The translations under genes were made by a program, and so were the position numbers. 64,000 nt of DNA from assembly GCA_027559495.1 (NCBI GenBank), contig JAMXSV010000026.1:2046001-2110000 (forward strand). Reading direction: 5' to 3'. Below, one piece after another: positions 23,043 through 34,900 of the stretch; the first letter of the stretch is position 1; each line of letters begins with the position of its first letter. The notes under the pieces are model-generated. The model had not been told where the DNA came from, made no database searches, and saw nothing but the letters and a program-made list of their open reading frames with translations. The stretch is from Aurifilum marmelostoma (lineage: Eukaryota > Ascomycota > Sordariomycetes > Diaporthales > Cryphonectriaceae).

Positions 23043-25775
23043 TCAGGTGGCCTTCCTAAACACCCGCTTTGTGCCTCCAACCCTCCCGATTTCGCCAAAC
23101 TTTCCTGAGCCGCTGCCCTCGGCGCCGGGAGCAGACCTCGGGATATCCGAGCCGGCGCTGGCAGCGCGCACCTTGTTCTTGATGCTCTCGACCCACTCGA
23201 GGCTCTCGACGGGGATCTCCTTCCTCGAGCCCCTCGGGCCGGCCATACCGAGCGAGCCGAGCGAGCTCTCCTCCTCCGTCCAGCTGAGGCGCGAGCTGGA
23301 TCTCGACCGGCCGGTGCTGCCGGAGACCGAGCCCACCGACGAGGGCTCTGAGGCCCGTGTCGGACCGCCATATGCGATAGGCGTCCGGGGCAGTCTGGGC
23401 CCGAGGAGGTCCTCGCCTGCGCTAGCCTTGCGGGTCTTCTTGACATAGATCGGGCTCACGTCTGCTGCCGAGCCGGGGCGGCTCTGAGGGCTAGGGCCGG
23501 GGCGGGATGGCGGGCTGGCCGAGGTTCGGTTGCTCATGCTGCTCGTCGAGCGTGGGACGTCCCGGACCTCGAGCCGCTGCTCGCTCCCGCGGTGGGACCG
23601 CCGCCCGTGGTGGATCGCGTACTCCTTGAGGTATTCGCCCAGGTCGGCCCAGCCACCGCCGACACGCACCATGACCCGCTCGCCAGACTCGCCGACGCAG
23701 CGGATAAACAGCTTGATCGGGGCCTCGCCGTTCGCCCTGGAGAGGTGGTACATCTTGATGTCCTGGTTGGCGCGCTGCTGCCGGGGCCGGGCTACAGGGG
23801 CCAGCATGAAAGCCGGCGTGCTGGCGCGAGAGGACATGGTGGACCTGCTGCGGGCTGACTTGTCGGCGGATCCTCTCGGCTTCGTGTACGGCAGCTGGAG
23901 GTCCGGTGGGTTGAGGTGGCTGAGGAAGGACGTCTTCGAGGACAGCTGGATCTTGGCCGGGATGCTCTCCAGTATCTCGGCGATCTGCTGTCGCATGTGG
24001 TCGTCCTCTGCGCCATTCGGGTCGCTGAGTATGATAGGGCTTCCGAGTTCCTGCGCTGGGGTGTCGTATGCCGACGTGAGAGGCGTCTGGACGGGATCCT
24101 CTTCGTCCTCATCCTCTGGGCCCTCGGGCACGGGCGGCATATCGCTAGACGGCAGCGACATGGACCTGGTCTCGCGCGGGGGCGTGTGTGGAGACCGCCC
24201 GCTGCTGTTGACGGGCAGAAGCTCGGGCGTCATGGACGGGTCCCGCTGTCGCGCCTGGGTACCGGTAGAGGATCTGGAAAAAGTGCTCTTGGGTGTCGCC
24301 TGCGGCAGAGACGACTCGTCGGATCCTTGACTGGAGACGAGCGAAAAATCGTCGCCGTCCAGCTCGAGGTCGGTCATTGCTCCGTCGCCGCTCTCGCTGC
24401 TCTTCCGGGTGAAGGAGCCCGAGTCGCTCGTCACAGCGATGACCGGGGAGTCGCCGGACGCGTCGCCAACCTCGACGCTCGGGACAGGCCGGGCCAGCTC
24501 ATCAGCTGAGCTGTTCGCGGCCTCCTCGTCGTCATCGCTGACGTGCTCGATACTGATCACCAGATCAGACGCGGTGCCGATCTGCGCACCGCCATTCTCC
24601 TCGTCGGAGGCGCCTTCCGCAGACAGCTCCGAGTTCTGGGCCACAGCGCGGTCGGCATGCTCTCGAGAAGCTGCAAGTTCCGCGTCGCGGATCTTCCTCT
24701 CGCACGCGGCGATCCACTCGGAGAAGTCGCGCTCCACAGCCTCCATGCGGTCAAGCATCTCGTCCGGCAGGACGTCATCCCGGCCCTCGAGGGTGTCCAG
24801 CATGAAGTCTAGGCCCTGCGCCGCCGCCGCGACCTTCTTTTCGAGAACGAGCCTCATGACTTCGAACTCGTGTGTCGAGAGCGCCGAGGGCTGCGGCCTT
24901 GTTGGCTCTGGCCTGATGGTGATCCAGCCCGTCTGGACGGCAGACTCGGCATCAGCCACCGCGTCCAGCCACGAGGGGATGCGGCGCAGGACCGTCAGGC
25001 GCACGCTCCAGATGTTCATGAGGCGGATGAGCTTAGAGAGGTTGGGTAGCGCCTGGACGACGGTGGCCGTGATGACGGCGGTCATGTCGTCCATCTTGGT
25101 GTAGGAGGCGAGGGAGGCCAGGCCGAACTGGCGCTCCAGAGCCGGGCTGCCGGGCTCGCCGGGCCTAGACAGCGGCATGATGTGGTTGTGCAGGACATGG
25201 TTCTTGATGTCCTCGATCTCGAGCCTGTCGAGCTCGGCCTGGATCTGGTCAAGACGCGTCTCGTAGCGCGTCACGTCCGATTCCGGGAGGCTGCCGATGT
25301 ATGGCTCGTCGGCCCTCGCAGGGGTTTTGTGTTGCGCCTCATCGACCAGCGACCCGGATCTTCCACGCGCCGAGGCGGTAGTATTATCCGTCTGGGGGTC
25401 CTCAGGCGCCAGGAAGCCGACACCGCCCTGCGCGGACCACGACCAGTCGCGCAGCTCGTCGAGCCACTCGTAGATGTTCTTGGAGGCGACGGCGGCGCGC
25501 ATGGCGAAGCTCCGCTCGGCCTGAGTCGCGGCGTCCATGCAGGCCTTCAGGGGCCCGGTGGGGGCGCGGAACGTATCCACGGCGGTCAATGGAGAGAGGA
25601 GGGATATGAAGTCGTCGGAGGCTTGTAGGCGCTGTGTAGTAGTGGTGGTAGTAGTAGTAGTAGTAGTTGTAATCGTAAGATGAGAACGCGACGCCGAGGG
25701 GGAGGGTCGACCTGCGAGCAGTAGTCGGGCGGCGGGGCCCGGGGGCGGGGGTTGTATGGAGGAGCGTTCGGTCAT
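23043..25775 (-). CDS. Kar9-like microtubule-binding protein with GAS2 domain
   Basis: A single uninterrupted frame of 910 residues starts with ATG at 25775. Residues 33-48 contain a Thr run encoded by an ACT/ACC microsatellite. Residues ~50-400 are helical, with repeated Trp/Arg/Leu-rich segments (EWLDELRDWSW; NLSKLIRLMNIWSVRLTVLR), the layout of the Kar9 family (PF08580). A long Ser/acidic disordered region follows. Near residues 700-760 is a GAS2/GAR-type segment (ERVMVRVGGGWADLGEYL), a microtubule-binding module typical of filamentous-fungal Kar9 relatives. The basic, Ser-rich tail contains GSDIPRS (SDIP at 876-879), matching the SxIP motif that binds EB1/Bim1 proteins. Kar9 links astral microtubule plus ends to cortical transport in spindle and nuclear positioning; that role here is inferred from the family. 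The end is FRKAT. Confidence 0.8.
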   Translation of the reverse strand: MTERSSIQPPPPGPAARLLLAGRPSPSASRSHLTITTTTTTTTTTTTQRLQASDDFISLLSPLTAVDTFRAPTGPLKACMDAATQAERSFAMRAAVASKNIYEWLDELRDWSWSAQGGVGFLAPEDPQTDNTTASARGRSGSLVDEAQHKTPARADEPYIGSLPESDVTRYETRLDQIQAELDRLEIEDIKNHVLHNHIMPLSRPGEPGSPALERQFGLASLASYTKMDDMTAVITATVVQALPNLSKLIRLMNIWSVRLTVLRRIPSWLDAVADAESAVQTGWITIRPEPTRPQPSALSTHEFEVMRLVLEKKVAAAAQGLDFMLDTLEGRDDVLPDEMLDRMEAVERDFSEWIAACERKIRDAELAASREHADRAVAQNSELSAEGASDEENGGAQIGTASDLVISIEHVSDDDEEAANSSADELARPVPSVEVGDASGDSPVIAVTSDSGSFTRKSSESGDGAMTDLELDGDDFSLVSSQGSDESSLPQATPKSTFSRSSTGTQARQRDPSMTPELLPVNSSGRSPHTPPRETRSMSLPSSDMPPVPEGPEDEDEEDPVQTPLTSAYDTPAQELGSPIILSDPNGAEDDHMRQQIAEILESIPAKIQLSSKTSFLSHLNPPDLQLPYTKPRGSADKSARSRSTMSSRASTPAFMLAPVARPRQQRANQDIKMYHLSRANGEAPIKLFIRCVGESGERVMVRVGGGWADLGEYLKEYAIHHGRRSHRGSEQRLEVRDVPRSTSSMSNRTSASPPSRPGPSPQSRPGSAADVSPIYVKKTRKASAGEDLLGPRLPRTPIAYGGPTRASEPSSVGSVSGSTGRSRSSSRLSWTEEESSLGSLGMAGPRGSRKEIPVESLEWVESIKNKVRAASAGSDIPRSAPGAEGSGSGKFGEIGRVGGTKRVFRKAT

Positions 25776-28700
25776 GGTGAGCTGAGGATTTGTAGGAGGA
25801 GATGTCGATGATCTGGTTGTCGCAAGGAAGAGTGGTGGTCCACACGAGGCATGGCCGGTGTGGTCCCTGTGGCTCTTATGAACCTGTGAAGGAGAGATTG
25901 TCGGCGAATAACCTCGAAAGGCTCATAGTTGGAAGGAAGGAGGGGGGGAAGAAGGCGGTCGGTTGCTGGAGCTCAAAGGCCAAGGTTTGCGCCCCGGGGT
26001 TTCTGCGACCTCCTTTGAGACCGCGCGCTGGTCGCCTCTTTGTATTCCCTTCCAGCGGCTGTCTCGTCTCAGTAGTGCGCAGGGCCGGGGTGGCACAGAG
26101 GAGAGGCAGGGCGGGGCCACGGCGCAGAGGACCCAATGCGATGATGGCTGGCAGATGGCTGGAGCGGTTCCTGCAGAAGCAAAGGGCGCGGCAGGGCTCT
26201 GGGACACGGGCAGGCAGTCTTGCAGGACGGGTCGGAGGATGGAAGTGGGTGGCGTCTGTCGCGCGCGCGGGTGGTGGTGGTGGTGGTGGTGGGCGGTACG
26301 TACGGGGTACGACACGGTACGACACGGTACGGGGTATCAGGTACAAAGACCAGGCGAGAAGCTCTGTGTCGTGCTGGACAGGTCCACGTTCCCAGGTTCC
26401 AGAATGCAGAATCCAGGTCCGGCTCAGGGGTTTCGCGCGTGATAGGCCCGAGGCGGATGCAGTTATCTGCAGGACCTGAGGTCAGAGTGGATAAGAGAGC
26501 GACGTGTCTGTCAGGACCGAGAGAACCCTCTTTTGGACGCAGTATGATGTATGCAAGGCGGCCTGGGACGTGTGAGTGAGACAGGTTGGCTGGGAGGCTT
26601 AGCCGCGATTCGCTGAGCGGCAGGGAAAACGAGAGACAAGAAGGCTGGGGCTGTCTGAGAGGCGGGCGTTGTCGCACACAGAGGGAGGGTGGAGGGAGTG
26701 GATGGAAAAGGCGGGATGGACACCCTTTTCCCTCTTCAGCTGTATGAGAAACAAGGCTGCGCTGCCTGGTTGGAAGGAGAAACTAACGCACGAGGGTCCG
26801 AACTCTGAACGAAGGGGGGAGAAGGAGGAGGAGGAGGATGGACCAGCTGGTGCACCTTGCGCCTGTCTGTTGTGGGTACACAGTCCCCGTATCGCGGGCT
26901 AGGGGAGACTAGTAGTGGCAGAAAGAGAGTGACAAGAGACTGAGACCAAGGAAAGAAAGGAAGGGAATGCGTGGTATCGACCAACGAGGTCTTGAATGAT
27001 GCAAAGGAGGGTGCGTGGTTGTTTTGGTTGGAGGACGAGTCGGATGTCAGAAAAGGCAGCGGCTACTCGACGTGTTGCAGCTCTCTCTTCCTGTCGCGCC
27101 ACCCCCTGTCGCATTATGCGGCCCAGGAGCGCAACCCCCTAAAATAAACCATAGTACAGGTACTGTAGCAGTAGTACGGTAGCAGCACCACTCACCCGCC
27201 CACTGACGACCGCGTCGCTGCTTTTGCTGCAAAAAATAGCACAAATTATCACTTCGATTAAAAACTTTTCCCTCTTCCCAAGATATCAGGGTCCTCAATC
27301 GTGGGTCTTTTTTTTCGCCATCTCATTCCAAAACTGACCATCAAACTCTCAATCACACGCACCACACACAGAGAGAGGGAGATTTGTGGTGGATCTCGTT
27401 GATTTCCCAAGAACGAGCCAGTCTCATTACGAATGGCGAAATTTGATTAATTATTGATAGTCCCAAAATCCCCCAAATCTTTTTTTTTTTTTTTTGCCCA
27501 CCAAAATCTTGCATCGTGTTGTTTCCTACATATTAAGTAATCCCTAGTACTGTATTATGTGTTGTTTGCCCTCATCAGCAGCAGCAGCCTCTTCATCCAG
27601 AATCCATGTGGGCTCTGGGGACTGATTTGTCATTTTTCACGCCCGCTTCGCTCGGTGCTGCAACAAAACCCCGACATGACAATACTTTGTCTAGTATTCC
27701 TGCCTATCAGAAGCCTACCTCGTCCATCGGTGCAGGGGCCAATAGTAAGCTGGCAGAGAAAAAGTACTGTGTAGTGTGTCTGTGTTGAACTGTGCAGTGC
27801 ATGTGTGTATGAAGTGTCAAGGATGCCAAGTGGCCCTGCACTGCCCAGTCTCTGCTCCCATTCCCTCCCTCTTCACATGCAAACAACATGTGTCGTGTGC
27901 TCTGCAACGCTGTTCCTGCGTGGCAGCGCTGGCAACCCACGCTACGGAGCGACCAGAGGGAAGGGGGTTGCGCTCCCTCCCATGCAGGATGAGGTCAAGA
28001 TTTCAGGGCTGCCCCAGCTACCGAGTGGGCTCCTGTTGTCCACGTTCCTGGTCTCGAAGTCTTCTCGTACCCACACAGGGTTCCACTCGGAGGGGCCAGG
28101 GCAACGTTGTGGTACGTCCGGGCCTGAAGACGTGTGTGGGGGGGGAGGGGGAGAGGCAACAACAGGATCCGTTGCTGAGCTGAGCTCCCTCCTCTCTCTG
28201 ACTCTCACACTCGTCCTCCCCCCTCTCCCTGACTGCTACATACGGCAGGACGGCTCTGGGGGACCCGGCAACCGAGCCGATGAAAGCCATTCATTATTCA
28301 TCACCACATCTCCACCACCCAGTCCAGAACATGCATGACCAGCTGTACTGCGTACTGTAGCAACCAGCCAGCATACACGGTTTGAAGATGCCATGGATGG
28401 GACCTGCACTGGCCACGCGAGCAGTGCCACGTCGCTCATACTAAGTAGTCTTGTCCGTTGACAGCGAGCGTTCCGATTTCAGAGCTATATGCAGTACGAA
28501 ATCCTGATGTGCCAGATACTTCCTTCGCGTACACCTTGCCCTGTCGTCAAATTTCGAGGGAGACCGCGGCTCCCAGCTTTCCGATTCTTCCCACCCCAGC
28601 GCTCCCACGCACGTTTCTTTGCTTCGTCATCATGACTTGAAAAAGAAAGAAAAAAAGATGTCTGTCAACATCCCTCCAAACAAAAAGTAGCCAGGAAAAT

Positions 28701-28932
28701 CAAAATTCCGCCCAGGACCACCTTATTCGTTGCCTTTTTGTGTTCGTGAAGATGGAAACTATCCAAAAAGATATCATGCAATGCTAGCCAGTATACCCGG
28801 GAAAATGTATATCCAAGAGGTGTGGGGGAAGAAATCCCGTCATACATGAAAACAATGTCCCTAATTCTTTGTGCTAAGAGGGAAAAAATAAAAGCCAAAG
28901 GACCAAAAAAAGAAGGAAAGGGCAAGAAATGT
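25776..28932. other. 3.2 kb intergenic region upstream of Kar9-like gene
   Basis: Several open frames overlap here on both strands (for example 25802-26479 plus), but they are G- or C-rich low-complexity readings without domains and I reject them. A (GGT)n repeat at 26270-26291 is followed by a short direct repeat of ACGACACGGT (about 26309-26330). A 16-17-base T run lies near 27480. The region probably holds the Kar9-like promoter and leader, and the 3' untranslated region of the transcription factor near 28,640-28,932. Confidence 0.5.
26270..26291. repeat. (GGT)n microsatellite
   Basis: Seven consecutive GGT units, preceded by a short CG alternation (GCGCGCGCGG). Confidence 0.9.
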
Positions 28933-31900
28933 TCATGAGAAAATTTCCGTTCCGTGGGGCTCCAAGGTCCCACGCTCCATGTGCTCTGGGATGGCAACCC
29001 AGCCAGCGGTGTCGTGCTCATTCAGCTCCAGCTCAGGAGGCAGGTTCAGCCAGTTCTGCCACCCATCGTCGAGCCGCGGAAAGTTGAGCCCTTCTGCCGA
29101 GATGTCGCCCGGCACGATGCCGAACGCAGCAGCTGCTGCTGCACCATCTTCCTCTTGGTTGAGCCCCGCGTCATGGGTGTGGGTGGTCCCTGGCGACATA
29201 GAGTCCGACGCATCCGAGCTGTGTTCGTGCGAGATCATCTCCACAGGCCATGACTCCGCCGTCGCCTGCTGCTGCTGCTGTGCCAGCTCTGGTGCCAGTG
29301 TCTGGGGGCCCAGCGGTCCCAGGGGCATCTGCATGGCCTCGAGACCACCCATCAAGGGTGACTGTGTGATGATGGGCATCGTGGCAAGACCCATGGCGCT
29401 CATTTCCGGGTGCAGTGTGTTGTTGTTGGTGCTGCTGCTATTGTTGTTATGCGCTGCCTGATGCGACAGGCTTCCCATGGCCCTCGGCTGCATCACCGCC
29501 CCGTAACCGTTCGTAAACGACAGGCCTCCACCTCCTAGCGATGTCGCTTGATGAGGTGCGTGACCCGAGGCCGGCAAAATGCTGGCGCCACTCATAGTAT
29601 CGGCCGTCAATGGTGACGGCGCCGCTGGTCTGTCGACGCCAGGCTTGTTTCTGATCACATTGTCCATAAAGATGGCTGCGTACTCGGCGGCCGCATACGT
29701 CTCGCGGAGCGTCTGCAGCACGCTCATGCACGTGTCGAAACCCCTCTGCGCCTCCTCGCGCGTGGCCTTGGCAGGATCGCTGACATCCTGCAGATGAACC
29801 AGCATGGCCGGCATGATCACGGTCACGCCGGTCGTGGGGAAGTACCTGTCCAGGTCCAGCGCGTGCATCTCGCCGGCGACGCGGGTGATCTCGGCCGCAA
29901 CGCCCTTACACTTCTGGCGCGCCACCAGAGAGATGTGCTGTTCGGCAGCCGGGTCCAGCCTCGACTCCTGGATGCGCAGGGGACGGATCAGGGGGTGGTA
30001 GATCTTGCCGACCGTGGTCTGGTAGAGCATCTGCAACAGGCTGCGCTGCATCGAGACCGGGGTGCGGCCGTGTTGGACGTCCCAGCGCTCCAGCTTTCGA
30101 TACTGGCACGTCGGTGGGAGTGCGGCGGCCCACGCGGCGAGCTCGCGGTGAACCTTGTCGAGGGCCTGCAGGTTGTCTACGATGGTGGCCGGGGTCGAGC
30201 TCGTGCGGGTGCTCGTGGTGGCATCCTGGAACGACTGGACGGCCCTCAGCACGCGCCCGACCAGGACGTACAGCTTGGCCTTCTCCACGCACATCTCGGC
30301 CAGCTCCTGCTGCATCCCGACGTCAAAGAGCACGGGGCAGTCCTCTCGGGTGACCAGCAGGTTGTCCGCCAGGACCTCGATCTCGAAGTCGTTCTCCTCG
30401 AGCATGGGGAGGTCAAAGTCCTTATCCTTGATCCTGATCAGCCGGGACATGCCCAGGCCGATCTGCCGGTCTCGCATGACGCAGGACCACCATATCCTTC
30501 TCCGATGCCTCCTCCTCACCGGGTCGATGTTGATGCTCACGTTTGTCCGATGCAGCCCGAGGGCCTGAGCCTGCGAGATCGCGATGCCGGACCAGTACCA
30601 TGTCTCTTTGGCGTCGTCTGGGGCGTCGTACCAGAAGGACAGCAGGAGGGATGACTGGGAGAGGACGAATTTGTCGTTTTCGTAGTCGAAATCATGGAGC
30701 AGCTTGGCTGCCTGGAAGATGGAGCGCCTCAGGGCCCTGCGGTTCTTGAAGCCAGCTGCCGTCACGTGTGCAAAGTCGACGAATGCTGAGGCGGCAAACA
30801 TGACGGACTGGTAGAGGAGGAGGCTGAGCTGCCCATGACGTCCATTCCGGTCACTAGCTCGCCGGATGAAATCATGCAGCTCCAGCACCGGGAAGTCAGG
30901 ATGGACATGCTCGATGTATGCCAGGAGCAGTTGTTTCTCGAGCGCCACGTTGGGCAGCTCCAGGGCACCCATCTGGTGCAGGTACTGCAGACCCTCCCGT
31001 GTGATCTTGCCGGCGGCCGGCAGCCTCACGTGGGGCGGCACAAGCGCAAGCCATGCCTGGGATTCTTCGGTCGGGCCCCAGGGGAGTTGCGTGACTGCTG
31101 ATCCGCCGCTGTACGTCCGACCTACTCGAGTGGGTGGTGGTGAGTAAGGGAGCTGGCCATGGTGTGGTGCGACGACCCTTGGCATTGACATGTGAAAATG
31201 TCTGACGCACACCTAGATCGGACTAAGGGGGGGAGGGGGGGACGGGGACTTACTGGGCTGTGCTGCTGCTTGAGCACCCTGGCCGCTCATTTCCGAGAAC
31301 GAGTCACGCGCTCGCTGAAGAGCATCATCACCCGCCACCAGACCATTCTCGATGGACATTGTAGATTGAGGGTTCGGTAAGATGGATGGTTTGGAGAGCA
31401 GAGATTGAGTCTGGCGTCTGGGAAGCGTGTTAGTCCTGCCAGAAGGGGCTTGAAAACAGAGAGACGAATGGATTGAGACTGGCCAGAGACACAGAAGGAG
31501 GAGGAGGAAAATCCAGGGGAGTGTGATATGCAGAATAAGGCAAAAGGCAGGAAGAGGACTCACCTCTTTCTCTTGCTGGGAGGAATGATGCACTGCACCA
31601 TGGCATGGCGACAATTTCCACAAGGATAGTTGGTCACGTATCCGTCCTTCTCCTTGTAGTCACAGCGGACCTTGCGGCTCCTGCACTCCTGGCAGGCCTG
31701 AGGAGCTCGCTTCTTGACGGGCTTGGAGGGCCTGTCCGCCTCAGCCGACGACTTCTTCCTCTTCTTGGCTGTGGCATCCGAGCTGGCGGCGGTGGAGGAG
31801 GAGGAAGAGTCGGCAGGGCCGTCGGCACCTGTGTCAGAGGGGGTGAAGGCTGCCTGGTCGGAAGGCGAGTCCTCGTCGTGCTGGCTTGGGGACTCTGCCA

Positions 31901-31991
31901 TGGCGATGTCGTCGTCGTGGCGAGGGTGGTCGACGGCCGGCTGCTCGTGGCCGGCGTCTCGCAGCAGCTCCATGAGTTGATCGGCCTCCAT
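28933..31991 (-). CDS. Zn2Cys6 transcription factor, Ctf1/Far type
   Basis: Exons are 31991-31564, 31417-31254 and 31121-28933 (926 aa). Introns of 146 and 132 bp have GTGAGT and GTAAGT donors. The third exon starts after CGAGTAG, the only nearby acceptor that restores phase. The DNA-binding domain is a Zn2Cys6 cluster with Cys at residues 100, 103, 110, 124, 127 and 134 (C-x2-C-x6-C-x13-C-x2-C-x6-C), after an acidic Ser-rich start and a basic KKRKK patch. Exon 3 carries the fungal-specific transcription factor domain (PF04082): FPVLELHDF, SQSSLLLSFWYD, ISQAQALGLHR and RRRIWWSCVMRDRQIGLGMS, followed by RIKDKDFDLPML. That last stretch resembles the cutinase factor Ctf1-beta and the fatty-acid regulators FarA/FarB, so control of lipid or cutin use is possible but not proven. 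The C-terminal ~250 residues are Gln/Met/Asn-rich, as in activation regions. Confidence 0.87.
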
Positions 31992-34900
31992 TGTAATTCG
32001 ATCAGTCGCGTTTGATGGTCTTGACTGGAAACTAGCATGTTATGGCACCGGGTGATGTGTTTGATTCATAGGCACGTTGCACCCAATCAATGCCTCGTTG
32101 ATGATTCAAGGCACACCGCGCACGCACACACGAGAGATCGGGCTCGTGATCGAGTCGTGAAGTATGTTTGCGGAATTCAAGCTGAAACAGGCGGAGCTGC
32201 TGAACAAAGTTCTAGAAGAAGTCGCGCCCGTAAACTATTTTTCAGGGGCTTCTTTGTTGAAGAATAAAGAGGAAGAGCAAAGGGGAAAGATGCTGATGCG
32301 GGTTGCAGATGTGTGCTGCGGACAGTCGGAGGAAGCTGTAACGGAGGGATGTACACGCCCACTGTTGGATGTTGGATGATGACGACGAAGACGACACAAG
32401 ACAACCTCTTGTGTATCCCTCAAAAGCGACCACAATGTACCAAACTTAAGTGGAAGGGAAACGATCTAGTCCAAAGCCAAAGAAACCAGAAGAAGAAAGT
32501 AACAAATAACGAGCGAGGTGTTCGAGATTATAAAAGTGCTGCTCCACGGTCCCTCTTTCCCTCTTGCTTGGGGCGGGGGGCCATGATCCTGGGGTACTAT
32601 GGCTTAGTACGTACCACAGTCCCCAGGCCTGAGGCTGGGATCTGGGCACTGTACCTCTAGGTACTTCGCGCTCTCTAGCACACCAAGGCCGTCTCAAGAT
32701 CGTTCCAGCGCAGGATTGCAGTCCTTTTTTTGTTGTTGTTAATTATTATTTCTTCTGTCTTCTTTTTGAAAACTTTCATCAGTCTTCCATTCAAATGCTG
32801 AACATTCGATTCGCTCACATTCCTTATGTTTCCTTCACAATATTCCGCCTTGCACAATTTCTGATCGTTGGCAGGACAAAAAGGCATTCTGTGCCGTGTA
32901 AGACGTGTGGGCGATAAAGTCCTGACCGCTGATGTACCGCTCAGTACCTTACCCCTCTAGCGTCACCTCCAAAGCGGATCCGTGCCCGGGGCAGAGGATG
33001 AATCAAGTCCTTTCTGTGCCCCCCGGACCACGATGGACACGACAAAGCCCACACGACCAGGAGCGAAAATCTGGGGCCATCCAGCATGGTCCTCGTTGCG
33101 ATTGCGGAGCCCTTGGCTACAGTGTGCATGGTAGGCGGTGGTGAGCTCCTCAATTTTTTTTTCTTTGGGCCCGACACGAGATGCAGGCAATCGATCATAT
33201 CATCGATAGATCGAAGGTTTACTTGTCCATGTCCTTGGTCGAGATATGCATTCATCCTTCCATCCATCCGGTCATACATGCATCATTCAGCCATCCAACT
33301 TGCCCGTGTGGTTGTGTTACAGGTTCTGGTCTGACTTTTTTTTTTTTTTGCCTCATGCTGCCTTTCTGTAACTAAGTACCCTTCAAGGCCCAGTGTGCCT
33401 TAAGGGGGGGGGGCCGCCAAAGGGCAACACGCACCCACCCACCCGCTAACTCAAGGGTTCCCCAGGCTTCCCCAGGCCAAGCCTCCTTAGCAGGACGAGG
33501 TTTTACTACAGGCCCCAACGTTGACACCAAAGCCGCCCAGCCAAGATCAAGGGTCAGCTGGACGATCGTCACCTGGTCAGGCAAGCTGACCTCGGTGTCC
33601 TTGCTGGGTCTGAGCTGGCAGCAGCAAGATAGCAGCAGAGTGAGTACATGGGACCACAGTACAGAGAGGCATGTATGTACCCTAGAGCAAAGAGTATCAA
33701 TGCCATTAGTATGTGGCAGCTTTTTGCAGCGCTGAGGGCCACGGACCTGATACTCTGGCGTCAAAAAAAATCCAACGCATGTGATCGTGACCAGGGGGGT
33801 GGGGGTGTGCTTTCTGATCGACCTAGTCCTGCTCTGTCGAGGCCCGACGGACACACTCAACCTGGCCAGAGGCCACATTTTTGACAATTTATCTTCTTTA
33901 ATCTGTGTCCCCTTTCTTTTCATTTTTGGTCCGTCTGCACTTCTACCATGCGCGTCTGTATTAATCCTCGACGATCTCCTCCTCAAACCCGAGACTGTGG
34001 ATTCCATCTACGAGCTAAACTAAAGTCTATGGCGCGTATGCAACCTCGCGCTTCTCGGCCTCAAATCTGATGTGCTTCCTCCCACAGGGGGGGTGGTGAG
34101 ATTACGCCCGCTACGCGTGTTCCTATCTACCATACTTCAAGTACATACTTGGTACTATTCTCTCTCTCCTGTCCCTTTCTACAGCAGGTAGTACACACTA
34201 TGCCCCTTGTCTACATAATCTAGTACCCACCTCAATCAAGCCCCAACAACCCATCTCCGATCGTACACCGTCTCTCCTCCGACCGGCCTCGGCTCGCGGA
34301 GAAGACTTCACCCTGCACGCCCTTCTTTTTCTTTTTCCTTTTCTCAGTTTTCCTCACCGCGTCCGAATTAATTTCGTGCTCGCAGCCCTCTTCTTTCCAA
34401 ATCTACCTCTTCTTGTCTACTCGTTATCCACATGGTGCGTGTGAGGGAGGGGGAGGGGTTTCACATTTTAGCCCTCCCTCCTTTTTGTGATGGTGGCTCT
34501 CTTTTTTGTTTTTCTCTCTTTTTGAGGGTTTCGGTCAACTTCCGTACTGCCAGCTGGCAAACTGGATTTTGGGCCCCCCCCTCCGGGAACGCCCACCCTC
34601 CTAAACGTTCACACCCTCCACCAATTTCTTACAAGCTTTCGTCCTCCTCTTTTGCTTTCTTGCTTTCTTGGGGCGGGCTCCGCTCGCCCGCTCGCCAGGA
34701 CATCTCCCGCCCGCCCCCCCCCCGCGGCGGGGATCCATCGCTCAGAAGAGTAAGAAAAAAGAAGAAGGGCAAAGAAAAAAAGGTAAGCCCACAAGTAGCC
34801 ACACCAAACCCCAGAAAGACGTCGTCTGGGGAAGATGATTATTCCTCCCGTCTCTTTCCGGGGTACGCGGATCCGCCCACGACACCCTAATTACGTACTC

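Noticed and set aside
25802..26479. 225-residue plus-strand frame and overlapping minus-strand frames upstream of the Kar9-like gene
   Set aside because: Low-complexity Gly/Arg or Pro/His readings of G-rich DNA containing a GGT microsatellite, without domains.
33372..34007. 211-residue minus-strand frame
   Set aside because: No recognisable domain, composition unlike the neighbouring genes, and homopolymer runs inside the region.
34432..34890. ATG-started plus-strand frame after a leader-like pyrimidine tract, with a Lys-rich stretch before a GTAAGC
   Set aside because: The leader and a possible basic mini-exon suggested a small ribosomal-type gene, but I could not connect any downstream exon to a known protein.
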